Source of the DNA: Bacillus sp. (in: firmicutes)
Lineage (GTDB): Bacteria; Bacillota; Bacilli; Bacillales; Cytobacillaceae
Assembly: GCA_011524525.1 (NCBI GenBank)
Contig: WTKE01000006.1
Span: forward strand, 1 to 59,841
Direction: 5' to 3'
Length of the DNA: 59,841 bases
The notes under the pieces were generated by a model that worked only from the letters and a program-made list of their open reading frames with translations, made no database searches and was not told the DNA's origin. A program made the position numbers and the translations under genes. Positions 29,054 to 38,322 of the stretch are shown here, one piece after another. Within the stretch, counting starts at the first letter, position 1; each line of letters begins with the position of its first letter.

Positions 29054-29998
29054 ATGCGAGACTACATAAAACGTTTTTTGATTGCGGGTTTAATGGCATT
29101 ATGTGTCACATTGCTATTTCTCGGAGGAAAACACTCTCAAGCAAGTATGAATATTAGTCAGGAGACAGCTGACTGGATTTGGCCGGCTGATGGTATGATC
29201 ACCGATACATATGGAACAAGAAAAGGAAGCCATAAAGGAATCGACATAGCATCTTCACTGGGTACACCCATTTACTCCGTTGATGGCGGAGTCGTAACTA
29301 AATCTTACTATTCGAGTTCATATGGACATGTTATATTCGTAAAACATCAAAATAATATAGAAACGGTGTATGCTCATTTAAAAGCTAGATTCGTAAATGC
29401 TGGAGATACGGTAACAGCAGGTCAACAGCTTGGTGAAATGGGAAGTACAGGTGATTCGTCAGGTGTGCACTTGCACTTTGAAGTGCATCTCAACGAATGG
29501 ACAGTTGATAAAAGAAATGCAGTTAATCCGGTATTAGCATTAGGTGAGGTAAAAGTGGGACAAGAAGTAGCAGCATTACAAAAAGAGAAAAAAGACTCTA
29601 GCGTATTAGAGGCAGTTGCAAAAACTAGACTTTATGAAGGACATGGGAAAACTTATAATGAAAATGATGAGCAGGAAAGTGTTGTATTATCCGCGGAAAA
29701 AGTTGAATCAACCATTAAACATACCGTACAAATCGGGGAAACTCTTTCGTCAATAGCTCAAAAATACAATATAAATGTAAATGCCATTAAATCAGCGAAT
29801 CATCTTACAAGCGATACCATAGTTGTTAATCAAACGCTAACCATTGATGGATCATATACAAATAAATACGTTGTACAAGAAGGCGATACACTAGAAGAAA
29901 TTTCTCATAAAACAGGAAGGTCTGTTGAACAGCTAAAACAGGTCAATCAGCTGCAAAATGATATCATCGTGCCAAAGCAAGTATTGCAATTAGAATAA
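29054..29998 (+). CDS. M23 family peptidase with two LysM domains
   Basis: 314-residue secreted or membrane-anchored cell-wall endopeptidase. N-terminal hydrophobic segment at about 7-25 with possible cleavage after SQA. M23 (lysostaphin-type) domain at about 42-165 with zinc ligands His60 and Asp64 (HKGID) and His141 (HLHF), plus His108 (YAH) and His139. Two C-terminal LysM domains at about 219-262 and 268-313 bind peptidoglycan. AAGGAGG precedes the ATG 29054. It is not part of the B. subtilis rsiX-serA region as I recall it. A sporulation role is possible but unproven. Confidence 0.9.
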   Translation: MRDYIKRFLIAGLMALCVTLLFLGGKHSQASMNISQETADWIWPADGMITDTYGTRKGSHKGIDIASSLGTPIYSVDGGVVTKSYYSSSYGHVIFVKHQNNIETVYAHLKARFVNAGDTVTAGQQLGEMGSTGDSSGVHLHFEVHLNEWTVDKRNAVNPVLALGEVKVGQEVAALQKEKKDSSVLEAVAKTRLYEGHGKTYNENDEQESVVLSAEKVESTIKHTVQIGETLSSIAQKYNINVNAIKSANHLTSDTIVVNQTLTIDGSYTNKYVVQEGDTLEEISHKTGRSVEQLKQVNQLQNDIIVPKQVLQLE

Positions 29999-30010
29999 TA
30001 GGAATTGTCA

Positions 30011-30039
30011 TTGCGATAGCCTCTAAATCGTTATATAAT
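30011..30039 (+). promoter_or_regulatory. Sigma-A promoter before the PHP gene
   Basis: TTGCGA (30011-30016), 17-base spacer, TATAAT (30034-30039), about 30 bases before the ATG. Confidence 0.65.
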
Positions 30040-30069
30040 AGAAAGAAAATTCTAAAAGAGGCTGGTTGG

Positions 30070-30882
30070 ATGTTAACAGATTATCATAATCATTTGGAAA
30101 CAGGGACATTAACGTTAGATTATTTAAAGAAATTTACGGATGAGGCAAAGGCGAAGGGAATTGGGCAATTTGGTATCTCTGAGCATGCTTATCATTTCTA
30201 TCAAACAGCAAATATTCTGCAAAATCCATGGGTAAATGAACGTAGATACTATGATATGAAGGACTATGTGAATTTATTTCATGAGGCATGGAGTTATGAG
30301 ATTGATGTTAAAATGTCGATTGAAATGGACTACACTCCTGGAAAACATGCCGAGATGGAAGCTTTTATTAAGAGCTATGATTTTGATTATGTAATTGGTT
30401 CGATTCATTGGGTAGATGACTTTGGAATAGATTTAAAGGAATATATTCATGAATGGGAAAAGCGTGATCTGCATGAAGTCTATCGAAATTATTTTCAACA
30501 GGTCGTTACATTAGCAGAGTCAAATCTATTTGATATTGTCGGTCATTTGGATTTAGTGAAAATCTTTAAGTACATACCGAAGGAAGAAGAATTTTTACTA
30601 GAGCAATATGATAAGGCTACAACAGCACTAGCGAACTCGAAAACATGTGTAGAAATTAGCACAGCGGGGTTACGTAAGCCAATTGGTGAATTGTATCCTG
30701 ACAAACGATTATTGCAGATGTGTTACGATAAGAAGATACCAATTGTATTGTCATCAGATGCCCATTTTCCAGAGCATGTAGGTGCTGATTATGACAAGGC
30801 GCTTGTACTTGCAAAAGAGGTAGGATATAAAGAAATTATGACGTTCTCAAAGGGAGAACGTAAAATACATCCACTAGGATAA
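30070..30882 (+). CDS. PHP-domain phosphoesterase, HisJ-like (histidinol-phosphatase family)
   Basis: 270-residue metal-dependent phosphoesterase. The PHP metal motifs are complete: His6-Asn-His8, Glu38-His39 (SEHAYHF), Glu and Asp in EMDYTPG, GSIHW, VGHLD and SSDAHF. The family includes the histidinol-phosphate phosphatase HisJ, but the gene lies far from any histidine genes and B. subtilis HisJ is encoded elsewhere, so histidinol phosphate may not be the substrate. It follows the M23 gene by 70 bases but has its own promoter. Confidence 0.85.
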   Translation: MLTDYHNHLETGTLTLDYLKKFTDEAKAKGIGQFGISEHAYHFYQTANILQNPWVNERRYYDMKDYVNLFHEAWSYEIDVKMSIEMDYTPGKHAEMEAFIKSYDFDYVIGSIHWVDDFGIDLKEYIHEWEKRDLHEVYRNYFQQVVTLAESNLFDIVGHLDLVKIFKYIPKEEEFLLEQYDKATTALANSKTCVEISTAGLRKPIGELYPDKRLLQMCYDKKIPIVLSSDAHFPEHVGADYDKALVLAKEVGYKEIMTFSKGERKIHPLG

Positions 30883-30883
30883 G

Positions 30884-30920
30884 AAAAAGATCGGAGGAAT
30901 AAACCTCCGATCTTTTTTAT
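30884..30920. terminator. Bidirectional terminator between PHP gene and serA
   Basis: AAAAAGATCGGAGG and CCTCCGATCTTTTTT pair around AATAAA; works for both convergent genes. Confidence 0.93.
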
Positions 30921-32491
30921 AGGTTGATTCGGTTAATCGACACGATATCTTCAACTGCTTCTAGAGTAGATATCTGTTGGTCGTCTAATGGCTTATCAAA
31001 TGATAGAACCATGATAGCTTCTCCACCTGCTTGCTTTCTTCCCACTTGCATGGTTGCAATATTTATCTCTTGATCACCAAGGATTTTACCCACTCTACCA
31101 ACGACACCTGGGCGGTCCATATGCTGAATATAAAGCATATTTCCTTCAGGAAGGAAGTCGATAACAAAGTCATTTAAGTACACAATTCTTGGTCCATAAT
31201 GGTCAATAAAGGTACCTCTTACCGTAAACTGATGGTTTTCTGCCTTAGCTGTGACAGTGATGCTATTTGCGTAACCAAAAGTATTCGTTGATATTTTCTC
31301 ACCAACAGTAATTCCTCTTTCTTTGGCAGCAAGTAAGGCATTTACTTCATTGACATTTACATCTATTCGATTTTTAAAAAATCCAGAAAGTACTGCTTTT
31401 GTTAAGTAAGATGTTTCAAGATCTGTTACGGTACCAGAGTAAGTAATAGAGATTTCATTTACTCCTTGTTTCATGCATTGTGATAAAATAGTTCCGATTT
31501 GCTTAGATAACTGGTGGAATGGTTTGATCTTTTCAAAGATATCTTTAGACATTGCTGGTAAGTTAATAGAGTTTAACACCGGTTTGCCTTCAAAATACAT
31601 ACGAACTTCTTTAGCCACCTGTGTAGCAACATTAAGCTGAGCTTCCTTTGTAGACGCACCTAAATGCGGTGTCACGATCACATTATCAAACTTAAATAAA
31701 GGATGTTCACCTGGTGGTTCTACTTCAAATACATCGATAGCTGCTCCGGCTACATGACCATTGCCAATGAATTTCGCTAAAGCTTGTTCATCGATAATTC
31801 CACCACGTGCACAGTTAAGGAAGTATACACCTTTTTTCGTTTTACTTAATGTTTCTTCGTTAATGAGTCCTTTAGTTTCTGGTGTCAATGGAGTGTGAAC
31901 AGTAATAATATCTGACTCTGCCAATACTTCTTCCAAACTACCATGAGAAACACCTAGCTTTATTGCACGCTCTTTGGTTAAGAAAGGATCATATACTTTT
32001 ACATTCATGCCGAATACTTTTGCTCTTTTAGCTAATTCAGAACCAATACGACCCATACCAACGATACCAAGAGTCTTTCCATAAAGTTCAGTACCGATAA
32101 ATGCATTTCGTTTCCACTCAAGATTTTTAACCGACTGATGGGCTTGTGGGATATTTCTCATTAAGGAAGCCATCATGGCAAAAGTATGCTCAGCTGTAGA
32201 AATCGTATTTCCATCTGGAGCATTGACGACAATGATTCCTCGTTTCGTAGCCGCATTCACGTCAATGTTGTCGACACCAACACCAGCACGTGCAATAATT
32301 TTTAATTGAGGCATCTTTTCGAGTAGTTCTTCTGTAACAGTTGTAGCACTTCGAACTAGAAGGGCATCAATTTTTTCTAAATTTACTTCTGGATCATTAA
32401 TTTTTTTCTGAATTAAAGTTCCTTCATGAAAATCCAATAAGGGAGAAAGTCCTTCCTCATTTATTGCGTCGGCTACTAAAATTTGAAACAT
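30917..32491 (-). CDS. serA: D-3-phosphoglycerate dehydrogenase
   Basis: 524-residue enzyme for the first step of serine synthesis. Catalytic and NAD domains occupy about 1-310, with the dinucleotide fold [16 protein letters not shown] at about 143-158, the catalytic region CARGGIIDE and His in TPHLGAST. An intervening substrate-binding domain (about 320-440) and a C-terminal ACT domain ([23 protein letters not shown]) give serine feedback. Minus strand, promoter at 32526-32554 overlapped by a CodY-like box. Convergent with the PHP gene. Confidence 0.97.
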   Translation of the reverse strand: MFQILVADAINEEGLSPLLDFHEGTLIQKKINDPEVNLEKIDALLVRSATTVTEELLEKMPQLKIIARAGVGVDNIDVNAATKRGIIVVNAPDGNTISTAEHTFAMMASLMRNIPQAHQSVKNLEWKRNAFIGTELYGKTLGIVGMGRIGSELAKRAKVFGMNVKVYDPFLTKERAIKLGVSHGSLEEVLAESDIITVHTPLTPETKGLINEETLSKTKKGVYFLNCARGGIIDEQALAKFIGNGHVAGAAIDVFEVEPPGEHPLFKFDNVIVTPHLGASTKEAQLNVATQVAKEVRMYFEGKPVLNSINLPAMSKDIFEKIKPFHQLSKQIGTILSQCMKQGVNEISITYSGTVTDLETSYLTKAVLSGFFKNRIDVNVNEVNALLAAKERGITVGEKISTNTFGYANSITVTAKAENHQFTVRGTFIDHYGPRIVYLNDFVIDFLPEGNMLYIQHMDRPGVVGRVGKILGDQEINIATMQVGRKQAGGEAIMVLSFDKPLDDQQISTLEAVEDIVSINRINL

Positions 32492-32513
32492 TCAAAACAC
32501 CTACCCAATTATC

Positions 32514-32528
32514 AATTTTCTGATTATT
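32514..32528. promoter_or_regulatory. CodY-like box at the serA promoter
   Basis: AATTTTCTGATTATT matches 13 of 15 positions of the CodY consensus AATTTTCWGAAAATT. It overlaps the serA -10 hexamer, a position suited to repression by CodY when branched-chain amino acids and GTP are plentiful. Confidence 0.55.
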
Positions 32529-32554
32529 TTACAAAACGAACATTTATCTGTCAA
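32526..32554 (-). promoter_or_regulatory. Sigma-A promoter of serA
   Basis: On the minus strand TTGACA (32554-32549), 17-base spacer, TAAAAT (32531-32526): a near-consensus promoter about 35 bases before the ATG. Confidence 0.85.
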
Positions 32555-32626
32555 TGGACTAAAACGTTCAGAATAAACAATGTAAACGCATTAATGCTTT
32601 AAAGTCACAATTTTGTTATATTTTTT

Positions 32627-32658
32627 AACAAAAAGCGCAAACTTCTAAAGTTTGCGCT
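32627..32658 (-). terminator. Terminator of ppaC
   Basis: AGCGCAAACTT (32634-32644) and AAGTTTGCGCT (32648-32658) form an 11-pair stem; read on the minus strand it is followed by a T run. Confidence 0.93.
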
Positions 32659-32665
32659 ACTTATC

Positions 32666-33601
32666 TTACATTTTTGAATTGAACAGATCTGTTAGAACAG
32701 GTACGATTTGTTTTTTACGTGAAACAACACCTTTTAACACGGCTTTGTTATTTTCTAATGTTACACCGTATGCTTCTTCAACAGCTGAACGCGCCTTCCC
32801 TAATGCTAGAGCTGTTGAATCATTGGTTAAGATATCAGTTACAACAAATAAGAACAGGTCAAGACCTTTTTCTGAAATGATGTTTGATAACGTTTCTTCT
32901 AGTTCAGCTTGTCTTGAGTATACATCGTTAATATCTACAGCATTCACTTGTGCAATTTCTACTTTACTAGCTCCCATCTGGAACTCTTTTGCATCAAGGG
33001 ATACAAGCTGCTGAATGGATTTGTCGCTTAAATCTGCGCCAGCTTTTAGCATGTCCAATCCATAGCTTTCTGCGTCTACTCCAGCAATTTCAGCTAATTC
33101 TTTTGCTGCAGCTACATCTTCAGCTGTACATGTAGGTGACTTAAATAGTAATGAATCAGAGATAATGGCAGAAAGCATAAGACCAGCAATCTCTGGACGA
33201 ATTTGAACATTATTTTCTTTATAAAGCTTGTTTAGAATAGTTGCCGTACAACCCACAGGCTCACAGCGGTAGTATAGCGGGTCACTCGTTTCGAAATTTG
33301 CAATACGGTGATGGTCAATTACTTCTAGAACACGAACTTGATCAATATCACTTACACTTTGTTGTCTTTCGTTGTGGTCAACTAAGATAACGCTGTTCAC
33401 TTCACCAGCAACCGTCTCAACAAGTCTTGGAGCTTCTGCTTTGAACGTATCAAGAGCAAATTGTGTTTCACCACTCACTTCTCCTAATCGAACTGCTTCC
33501 ACATCCAAACCAAGAGCTTTTTTTAATTCTGCATAAGCGATAGCTGAGCAAATTGTGTCAGTATCAGGATTTTTATGACCAAAAATAAGAACTTTTTCCA
33601 T
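32666..33601 (-). CDS. ppaC: Manganese-dependent inorganic pyrophosphatase
   Basis: 311-residue DHH-family class II pyrophosphatase hydrolysing pyrophosphate released by biosynthesis. Metal ligands match the B. subtilis enzyme exactly: His9, Asp13 and Asp15 ([10 protein letters not shown]), Asp75 (LVDHNE), His97 in IDHHR and Asp149 (IISDSLL). The C-terminal DHHA2 domain carries the SRKKQIVP substrate-binding motif. AGGAG lies before the ATG. In B. subtilis ppaC lies elsewhere (as yybQ); here it sits upstream of serA with its own terminator. Confidence 0.97.
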   Translation of the reverse strand: MEKVLIFGHKNPDTDTICSAIAYAELKKALGLDVEAVRLGEVSGETQFALDTFKAEAPRLVETVAGEVNSVILVDHNERQQSVSDIDQVRVLEVIDHHRIANFETSDPLYYRCEPVGCTATILNKLYKENNVQIRPEIAGLMLSAIISDSLLFKSPTCTAEDVAAAKELAEIAGVDAESYGLDMLKAGADLSDKSIQQLVSLDAKEFQMGASKVEIAQVNAVDINDVYSRQAELEETLSNIISEKGLDLFLFVVTDILTNDSTALALGKARSAVEEAYGVTLENNKAVLKGVVSRKKQIVPVLTDLFNSKM

Positions 33602-33707
33602 GGTAATCTCCTTTTAAAATAATCAATATCGTATGTACATATACTTTAATAATTTAACACAAATACAAAAGAAGGACAAAAAATAATTCAATTAGAATGC
33701 AAATTTC

Positions 33708-33736
33708 TTCACAAAAAATACGAACTAAGCTATAAT
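33708..33736 (+). promoter_or_regulatory. Promoter of the ribU riboswitch transcript
   Basis: TTCACA (33708-33713), 17-base spacer, TATAAT (33731-33736), about 30 bases before the RFN element. Confidence 0.75.
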
Positions 33737-33761
33737 GATGTGGAAAATATAATATTGGTCT

Positions 33762-33890
33762 ATCTTCGGGGCAGGGTGTAATTCCCGACCGGCGGTAATG
33801 AGTGTAAACTCTAAGCCCGCGAGCCTGATTTTTGGGCAGGATTTGGTGTGATTCCAAAGCCGACAGTAAAGTCTGGATGGGAGAAGATGG
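33762..33890 (+). ncRNA. FMN riboswitch (RFN element)
   Basis: All RFN hallmarks are present in order: ATCTTCGGGGCAGGGTG, CCGACCGGCGGTA, AGCCCGCGAGCC, then GATTTGGTG, AAAGCCGACAGTA and the closing GGATGGGAGAAGAT that pairs with the start. It senses FMN in the leader of ribU. Confidence 0.97.
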
Positions 33891-33946
33891 AGGTTCTGCA
33901 GACGTTTAAAAATGAGATTTTTGAACGTTTATTAAGCGTGACTTCT

Positions 33947-33985
33947 AAATAATCTCCCTCAAGCGACTCGCTTGGGGGTTATTTG
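33947..33985 (+). terminator. Riboswitch-controlled terminator
   Basis: A long hairpin containing CTCAAGCG and CGCTTGGGG between the RFN element and ribU, ending in TTATTTGTT. It is likely formed when FMN is bound, giving premature termination. Confidence 0.8.
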
Positions 33986-34054
33986 TTCATGAGGTACGTG
34001 ATGCTGAACCTTTCTTCTTTAGGTGAGATAGTTCCTAAAAAAGGAGAGAGGGAA

Positions 34055-34639
34055 ATGAAAAGTTTAAACGTAAGAACACTTGTATTAATTGGAATGTTAA
34101 GTAGTATCTCGTATGTATTGATGCTTCTTAATTTTCCACTGCCACCTTTTCCGCAGTTTTTAATGGTGGATTTTAGTGATGTACCAGCTTTGATTGGTGC
34201 TCTAATACTCGGACCAGTAGCTGGAATAATGATTGAACTTCTAAAAAACGTACTTGATTACTTTTTGACTGGAAGTGCAACGGGAGTTCCTGTGGGGCAT
34301 ATTGCAAATTTTGTTGCTGGTATGCTGTTTATTTTGCCAACATACTACATTTATCAGAAGGTTAAATCTTCAAAAGGTATGACATTCGGCCTGGTTATAG
34401 GTACGATATCAATGGCCGTTCTTATGAGTGTTCTTAACTACTACATTATATTGCCTGCGTATACATTCTTTTTGAATACCCCTGCGATGTCGGGAGAGGA
34501 AACAAGGCAAATGATTGTTACGGCAATTCTTCCTTTTAACTTAGTTAAGGGGATTTTAATATCAGTTATTTTTATGCTTTTATTTGCAAGAATGGGTACA
34601 TGGATGAACAAACAAAAAGTACAAAGCAGAGCTGCATAA
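34055..34639 (+). CDS. ribU: Riboflavin ECF transporter S component RibU
   Basis: 194-residue membrane protein with about six segments that binds riboflavin and delivers it through the shared EcfAAT module. The FMN riboswitch upstream strongly supports the substrate. The ATG at 34055 is taken because AAGGAGAG lies upstream; an in-frame start at 33983 falls in the terminator hairpin. Family features include FPQFLMVDFSDVPALIGA at about 35-52 and the conserved GHIANF. Called ypaA in older B. subtilis annotation. It may matter more here because the rib biosynthesis genes are absent from their usual place beside ribT. Confidence 0.96.
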   Translation: MKSLNVRTLVLIGMLSSISYVLMLLNFPLPPFPQFLMVDFSDVPALIGALILGPVAGIMIELLKNVLDYFLTGSATGVPVGHIANFVAGMLFILPTYYIYQKVKSSKGMTFGLVIGTISMAVLMSVLNYYIILPAYTFFLNTPAMSGEETRQMIVTAILPFNLVKGILISVIFMLLFARMGTWMNKQKVQSRAA

Positions 34640-34649
34640 TCACACAATA

Positions 34650-34678
34650 AAAAGCAACGGCGAAGCCGTTGCTTTTAC
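34650..34678. terminator. Bidirectional terminator between ribU and fer
   Basis: AAAAGCAACGGC and GCCGTTGCTTTT flank GAA; usable by both convergent genes. Confidence 0.93.
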
Positions 34679-34687
34679 TACTATTTA

Positions 34688-35011
<324 letters not shown>

Positions 35012-35054
35012 TTATTGTAAAACTGAATGGTCAACATTTCAATAGAAAAAGTAT

Positions 35055-35069
35055 TGAGAATGCTTATCA
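35055..35069. promoter_or_regulatory. Fur-like box between fer and ypbB
   Basis: TGAGAATGCTTATCA matches 12 of the 14 defined positions of the 7-1-7 Fur box TGATAATNATTATCA. It lies in the divergent region between fer and ypbB; which gene it would control is unclear. Confidence 0.4.
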
Positions 35070-35181
35070 TATAAGGGTTTGGACATTAATGGCATTTTTT
35101 ATTCATTAAATGCGCCTCATTTCATGCTACAATAATAGACATAAAAATACAAAAAAACCTACGTATCGAAGGTGAGGTAAA

Positions 35182-36231
35182 TTGTTAAATATTCTTGAAC
35201 ACGTCGTTCTATATTGTTTATCAAAACTGGGTAAAGAACGTAGCAGCTCAAGTGTGTTTCACTTATTAAATGGTAAAAAATCATCTCAAACCATACAGGA
35301 CTCACATCTTTTTCAATTAGATTCCTTTTTTCATATAGCTCCTCAATTAACAAGAGATCAATATGAGACCATTATAAACAAACTAATAAAACATGAATTC
35401 ATGTATATTTCTAGCGATCAGCGGATTGTCATTAGCGAAAGTGGACAACTTCTGATCAATAAATTGTATTCAATGTATCCATTTTTGATTAACTTGCAAG
35501 GAGGAAAATATCACAATTACATGCAATTTTGGGAAAGATTGTCTTTGCTCATTCAAGTATGCTCTAATCAAATCAATAAACAAACAAGCTATATACCAGT
35601 TCAGAAAAATAAAGATACTCAATATTGGATTAAGCATTTGTTCGCAACATCCGTAGGAAGCAGCAATGACTTTCCTTATCAGTTGCTACAGGAATTACAG
35701 ACATTATTGGAGTCTTCAGAACTAAAGGTTGACCCAAGCGTAATAGTTGCAAGATTCTCGGGATTTCAATCAATTGGGTTAACCGAAATGCAAACGATTG
35801 AAATGCTTGGGATTGAAGAAAACAGCTACCGATTTCAATTTCAAGCTTTGCTCCATTATTTAATGAGGTCAATCGAGGAAAACCCTGTAGCCTATCCATT
35901 ATTAGCTAGAATGACAGTTACAGATGAGCTTCATCAACTAACAGCTTCTGCAAAAAAAACATTCGAATTAATAAAGAAAGGAAAAGGAATTGTAGAAATC
36001 GGGCGAATCAGAAGACTAAAAGAAAGTACGATTCAAGATCATATAGTTGAGATTGCCCTTTTCGTTAACGGGTTTAATATTGACCGATTTGTTGAAGAGC
36101 CGCTTCAGGAAAGGATTAAAGAGGCTATTCAAAAAGCATCGTCAAAGCAGCTGAGGAAAATACGAGAAATAATAGATGTAGATTATTTCGAAATTCGATT
36201 AGTAATTGCGAAATTTGGTGACCTACTATGA
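35182..36231 (+). CDS. ypbB: YpbB, helix-turn-helix protein upstream of recQ
   Basis: 349-residue protein with a C-terminal helix-turn-helix of the RecQ-associated type (about 255-300, with KGIVEIGRIRRLKESTIQDH). The start is TTG at 35182 with AAGGTGAGG upstream. It is consistently coupled to recQ (four-base overlap here), so a helper role in RecQ recruitment or repair is a reasonable inference. The N-terminal two-thirds is helical with no recognised domain. Confidence 0.9.
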   Translation: MLNILEHVVLYCLSKLGKERSSSSVFHLLNGKKSSQTIQDSHLFQLDSFFHIAPQLTRDQYETIINKLIKHEFMYISSDQRIVISESGQLLINKLYSMYPFLINLQGGKYHNYMQFWERLSLLIQVCSNQINKQTSYIPVQKNKDTQYWIKHLFATSVGSSNDFPYQLLQELQTLLESSELKVDPSVIVARFSGFQSIGLTEMQTIEMLGIEENSYRFQFQALLHYLMRSIEENPVAYPLLARMTVTDELHQLTASAKKTFELIKKGKGIVEIGRIRRLKESTIQDHIVEIALFVNGFNIDRFVEEPLQERIKEAIQKASSKQLRKIREIIDVDYFEIRLVIAKFGDLL

Positions 36232-37727
36232 TGCTAGAGAATGAATTAAAAACACATTTTGGATATGAGCAATTTAAAATAGGGCAAAAAGAGATTATTG
36301 AAGCATTATTACGTGGAAAGAATGTCCTTGCCATGCTCCCGACCGGAACTGGTAAATCACTTTGTTATCAACTACCCGCTTACCTTATGGAAGGTGTAGT
36401 AGTAGTGGTTACCCCATTGCTATCATTGATGCAGGACCAAGTTGAACAGATGATGGCACGAGGTGAAAAACGAGTAATAGCGATCAATTCCTTTCTAGAA
36501 CGTGAGGAGAGAAACGGTGTATTTGGTCGTTTGCATACCTATAAGTTTATTTATATCTCACCTGAGATGCTAATGAATGAATTTGTTGTTTCACAGCTAA
36601 ATAAGTTAGTAATCAACCTATTTGTGGTAGATGAGGCACATTGTATTTCGCAGTGGGGTTATGATTTTAGACCTGATTACTTAAAGTTAGGTGACATACG
36701 TGAAGCTCTTGGAAGTCCTCAAACGATTGCTTTGACAGCTACAGCCGATCAAGAGGTTCGGTCCGAAATTGTAAGAACATTAAAGCTAGAGGAGTGGGAG
36801 GCGTTTGTTTCCTCCGTTGACCGTCCCAACATTAAAATGGTCGTAGACTATGTCCATGATACTAGGGAAAAGGTAGATAGGCTGTTAGAGTGGGTATCTT
36901 TTTTACAGGGGCCAGGGATAATCTATTTTTCTAGTAAAAAATTAGCCGAAGAAGTAGCCGTTATGCTACGAGAGAGTGGAGTTCCGAGATCAATGGCGTA
37001 TCACGGCGGACTTGACCAGGAAAGTAGAATACTTATTCAGCAGCAATTTATTAAAGGACAGCTTGATGTGATTTGTGCAACTAGCGCTTTCGGAATGGGA
37101 ATTAATAAAGAAAATGTGCGGTTTGTGATCCATTTTCATATGCCTTTACAGCTAGAGTCTTACTTGCAGGAGATCGGCAGAGCGGGAAGGGATGGAGAGA
37201 ATAGCATTTCCATTCTTTTGTATTCTCCTCATGATGAGCAACTTCCATACCAGTTAGCAGAAGGAGAACTTCCTACAGAATATCAAATTCGTTGGCTGTT
37301 TCAACATTTTGGAGACCAACTGCTTTATGAGTGGGAAGACATGGAGGAAACCATTCGGCATATTGGGGGATTTACGGATACTTCCTGGAGATTAACAAAA
37401 GATTTTCTCCGTAGTCTATCTAACAATATGGATTTAAAGTTAGAGGAAGAACGGTTTATAGAATATGTTGACAATAGAAAAAAGCATAAAAGGAAAAAGA
37501 TAGTGGAAATGTTGAATTGGATTCAGTCGGGGGATTGTAAGCGTAAGAAAGTTCTTTCTTATTTTGGAGAATTTACCCACGGAACCGTTGACGATTGTTG
37601 TTCTGTGTGTGGAATTGTTTACGATCACTACAAAATCAAGCGTTCAGAAGTAGTCGAGTTAACGCCTTTTCAGTGGAAGGATTATTTGAGAGGCTTGCTT
37701 ACGAAAAGTGGGACTAGAAATGAATAA
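36228..37727 (+). CDS. recQ: ATP-dependent DNA helicase RecQ (short form)
   Basis: 499-residue superfamily 2 helicase unwinding DNA 3' to 5' in recombination repair. Motif I is PTGTGKS at 38-44 and motif II DEAH lies in VVDEAHCISQWG at about 145; ALTATAD and the motif VI IGRAGRDGE follow. The C-terminal zinc-binding cysteines (GDCKRKK and CCSVCG) are present, but the protein ends soon after, lacking the full winged-helix and HRDC domains of long RecQ proteins; B. subtilis YpbC has about the same length. It overlaps ypbB by four bases and ypbD by eight. Confidence 0.96.
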   Translation: MMLENELKTHFGYEQFKIGQKEIIEALLRGKNVLAMLPTGTGKSLCYQLPAYLMEGVVVVVTPLLSLMQDQVEQMMARGEKRVIAINSFLEREERNGVFGRLHTYKFIYISPEMLMNEFVVSQLNKLVINLFVVDEAHCISQWGYDFRPDYLKLGDIREALGSPQTIALTATADQEVRSEIVRTLKLEEWEAFVSSVDRPNIKMVVDYVHDTREKVDRLLEWVSFLQGPGIIYFSSKKLAEEVAVMLRESGVPRSMAYHGGLDQESRILIQQQFIKGQLDVICATSAFGMGINKENVRFVIHFHMPLQLESYLQEIGRAGRDGENSISILLYSPHDEQLPYQLAEGELPTEYQIRWLFQHFGDQLLYEWEDMEETIRHIGGFTDTSWRLTKDFLRSLSNNMDLKLEEERFIEYVDNRKKHKRKKIVEMLNWIQSGDCKRKKVLSYFGEFTHGTVDDCCSVCGIVYDHYKIKRSEVVELTPFQWKDYLRGLLTKSGTRNE

Positions 37728-38322
37728 TAAGTATATAGAGTTGATTGACGAATTATCAGATAAGGAATTGTTAAAACATCTATACATGACACAAGCCATA
37801 CTACTGGTCCTTTCTTTAGTTATAGGGTATTTTTTATTTGACAGTCTGGAGTCCTTTCTCGAACTGTTTGACTGGAACGACCCTTTCATCTGGTGGGTAG
37901 GTGTTCCTGCAGGATTACTTATCGTTTGTATAGATGCATTGTTTATGAAATTTCTTCCCTCCTCTTATTTTGACGATGGAGGGTTAAATGAGAAATTGTT
38001 CTCAAACAGAAAAGATTGGGAAATTCTCTTTATTGCAGCAATAGTTGCCATAAGTGAAGAGATTCTATTTCGAGGGATTATACAAACTCATTTTGGACTA
38101 TTTGTATCTAGCGTTATTTTTGCTTTAATTCATTATCGCTATCTATTTAATTGGTTTCTCTTTTTAAATATCACTCTGCTCAGTTTCTTTATTGGAGTAG
38201 TATACGAGTGGACAGGAAATCTCCTAGTGACTATTGCGATGCATTTTGTCATTGATGCGTTATTGGGATTTATTATCAAAAGAAAAGAGAGGATAAGAGA
38301 GGAACGTGAAAGAAATGAATAA
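37720..38322 (+). CDS. ypbD: CPBP family intramembrane metalloprotease YpbD
   Basis: 200-residue membrane protein of the CAAX-protease and bacteriocin-processing (Abi) family. Motifs: Glu113-Glu114 with Arg118 (SEEILFRG), the His in LIHYRY and HFVIDA near the C-terminus; about five hydrophobic segments. The ATG at 37720 overlaps the recQ stop as ATGAATAA; GTG 37708 is an alternative. Substrate unknown. Confidence 0.9.
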   Translation: MNNKYIELIDELSDKELLKHLYMTQAILLVLSLVIGYFLFDSLESFLELFDWNDPFIWWVGVPAGLLIVCIDALFMKFLPSSYFDDGGLNEKLFSNRKDWEILFIAAIVAISEEILFRGIIQTHFGLFVSSVIFALIHYRYLFNWFLFLNITLLSFFIGVVYEWTGNLLVTIAMHFVIDALLGFIIKRKERIREERERNE

